Of a DNA stretch of 5,972 nt, positions 5,515-5,972 are shown in pieces. The DNA comes from Cytophagales bacterium. GTDB lineage: Bacteria > Bacteroidota > Bacteroidia > Cytophagales > Spirosomataceae. Location of the stretch: NCBI GenBank assembly GCA_013205605.1, contig JABMMK010000110.1:1-5972 (forward strand), written 5' to 3'. The number at the start of each line of letters is the position of its first letter. The stretch's first letter is position 1. Position numbers and translations under genes: made by a program. Under the pieces are notes generated by a model. The model was given only the letters and a program-made list of their open reading frames with translations. It searched no databases and was not told where the DNA came from.

Positions 5515-5972
5515 ATGCTAGACCTTGGCTTTGTTTCAGCTATTTTACCCAATAAAAATTTAGATGAGGTATTAGCATTTGCCCAAAAAGAACAATTTGC
5601 TTGTGTAGAAGTGATGTGCTGGCCCAGTGAGAATGCTGATACACGAAGATATGCAGGTGTTTCACATATATCAGTGGATGCGCTAAGTCAAGATGAATTG
5701 TTGGCATTAAAAGACAAATTAGCGAACCAATCCGTTAAAATTTCAGCTTTGGGCTACTATCCTAACCCAATGGACCCCGATGAAAAGCAGGCTTCATTTT
5801 ACAGAAATCACATAAAAAAAATCATCAAAGCCGCATCCGTGTTAGGCATCGGAAATGTTAATACGTTTGTCGGCCGCGATTTCACCAAAAATATCGATTA
5901 CAATATTTCAAAATTTAAAGAGGTATGGCCTGAAATTATTGCCCTAGCCGACAGCCTAAACATAAAAATTGG
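5515..5972 (+). CDS. Sugar phosphate isomerase/epimerase-like TIM barrel, 3' end cut by the window
   Basis: The frame opens with ATG at 5515, one nucleotide after the preceding stop codon, and stays open for 152 complete codons to the window edge. It resembles the xylose isomerase-like/AP endonuclease 2 TIM-barrel family, usually annotated as sugar phosphate isomerase/epimerase. The first barrel strands are visible in order: LGFVSAILP (4-12), CVEVMCWP (30-37) followed by RRYAGVSHI (44-52), KISALGYYPNP (75-85) and GNVNTFVGRD (113-122). Family members are usually around 280-340 residues, so about half is missing, including the region that normally supplies most of the divalent-metal ligands. 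The substrate cannot be inferred: members of this family isomerise or epimerise many sugars and inositols, and often act with Gfo/Idh/MocA oxidoreductases. The position right behind the TMEM220 gene implies one transcript. No frameshift is seen in the visible part. Confidence 0.85.
   Translation, partial: MLDLGFVSAILPNKNLDEVLAFAQKEQFACVEVMCWPSENADTRRYAGVSHISVDALSQDELLALKDKLANQSVKISALGYYPNPMDPDEKQASFYRNHIKKIIKAASVLGIGNVNTFVGRDFTKNIDYNISKFKEVWPEIIALADSLNIKI

Noticed and set aside
1..5972. Mobile elements, CRISPR arrays, tRNA or rRNA genes, phage or defence genes
   Set aside because: No transposase or integrase motifs, spaced direct repeats, RNA gene signatures or defence domains were seen; nearly all of the window is ordinary coding sequence.

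Overview
The window is an AT-rich chromosomal segment from a member of the Bacteroidota, most likely in or near the Cytophagales. The strongest indicator is a full-length PorX, a response regulator fused to an alkaline-phosphatase-like (PglZ) domain, which is essentially restricted to this phylum. A Bacteroidota-style FtsE, a TPR lipoprotein with a CSSS start after its lipobox, and generally weak Shine-Dalgarno sequences agree with this. The genus cannot be read from the sequence.

Layout: positions 13-1202 (minus strand) hold an apparent two-gene unit, a small HesB/IscA-like protein followed 11 nt later by a short Ppx/GppA phosphatase. A 129-nt divergent intergenic region with a perfect 18-bp palindrome separates this unit from porX (1332-2897, plus strand). 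porX ends one nucleotide from the stop codon of a convergent unit read from the minus strand: a small transaldolase (start reassigned to 4239) followed 9 nt later by ftsE. A second divergent intergenic region (4240-4434) carries a Bacteroidota-type promoter candidate for the transaldolase-ftsE unit. From 4435 to the right edge runs a tightly packed plus-strand unit: a six-TPR lipoprotein, a four-helix TMEM220-family membrane protein, and a sugar-phosphate isomerase/epimerase-like TIM barrel cut by the window end.

All eight genes belong to recognisable families, and coding sequence fills nearly the whole window. I see no mobile element, CRISPR array, tRNA, rRNA, phage gene or defence island, and no convincing new multi-gene system. 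The points most worth a second look are the IscA-like protein lacking the C-terminal cysteine pair, the palindrome between it and porX, the residues that mark the aldolase as a transaldolase, the ftsE gene without ftsX, and the compact TPR/TMEM220/isomerase unit.
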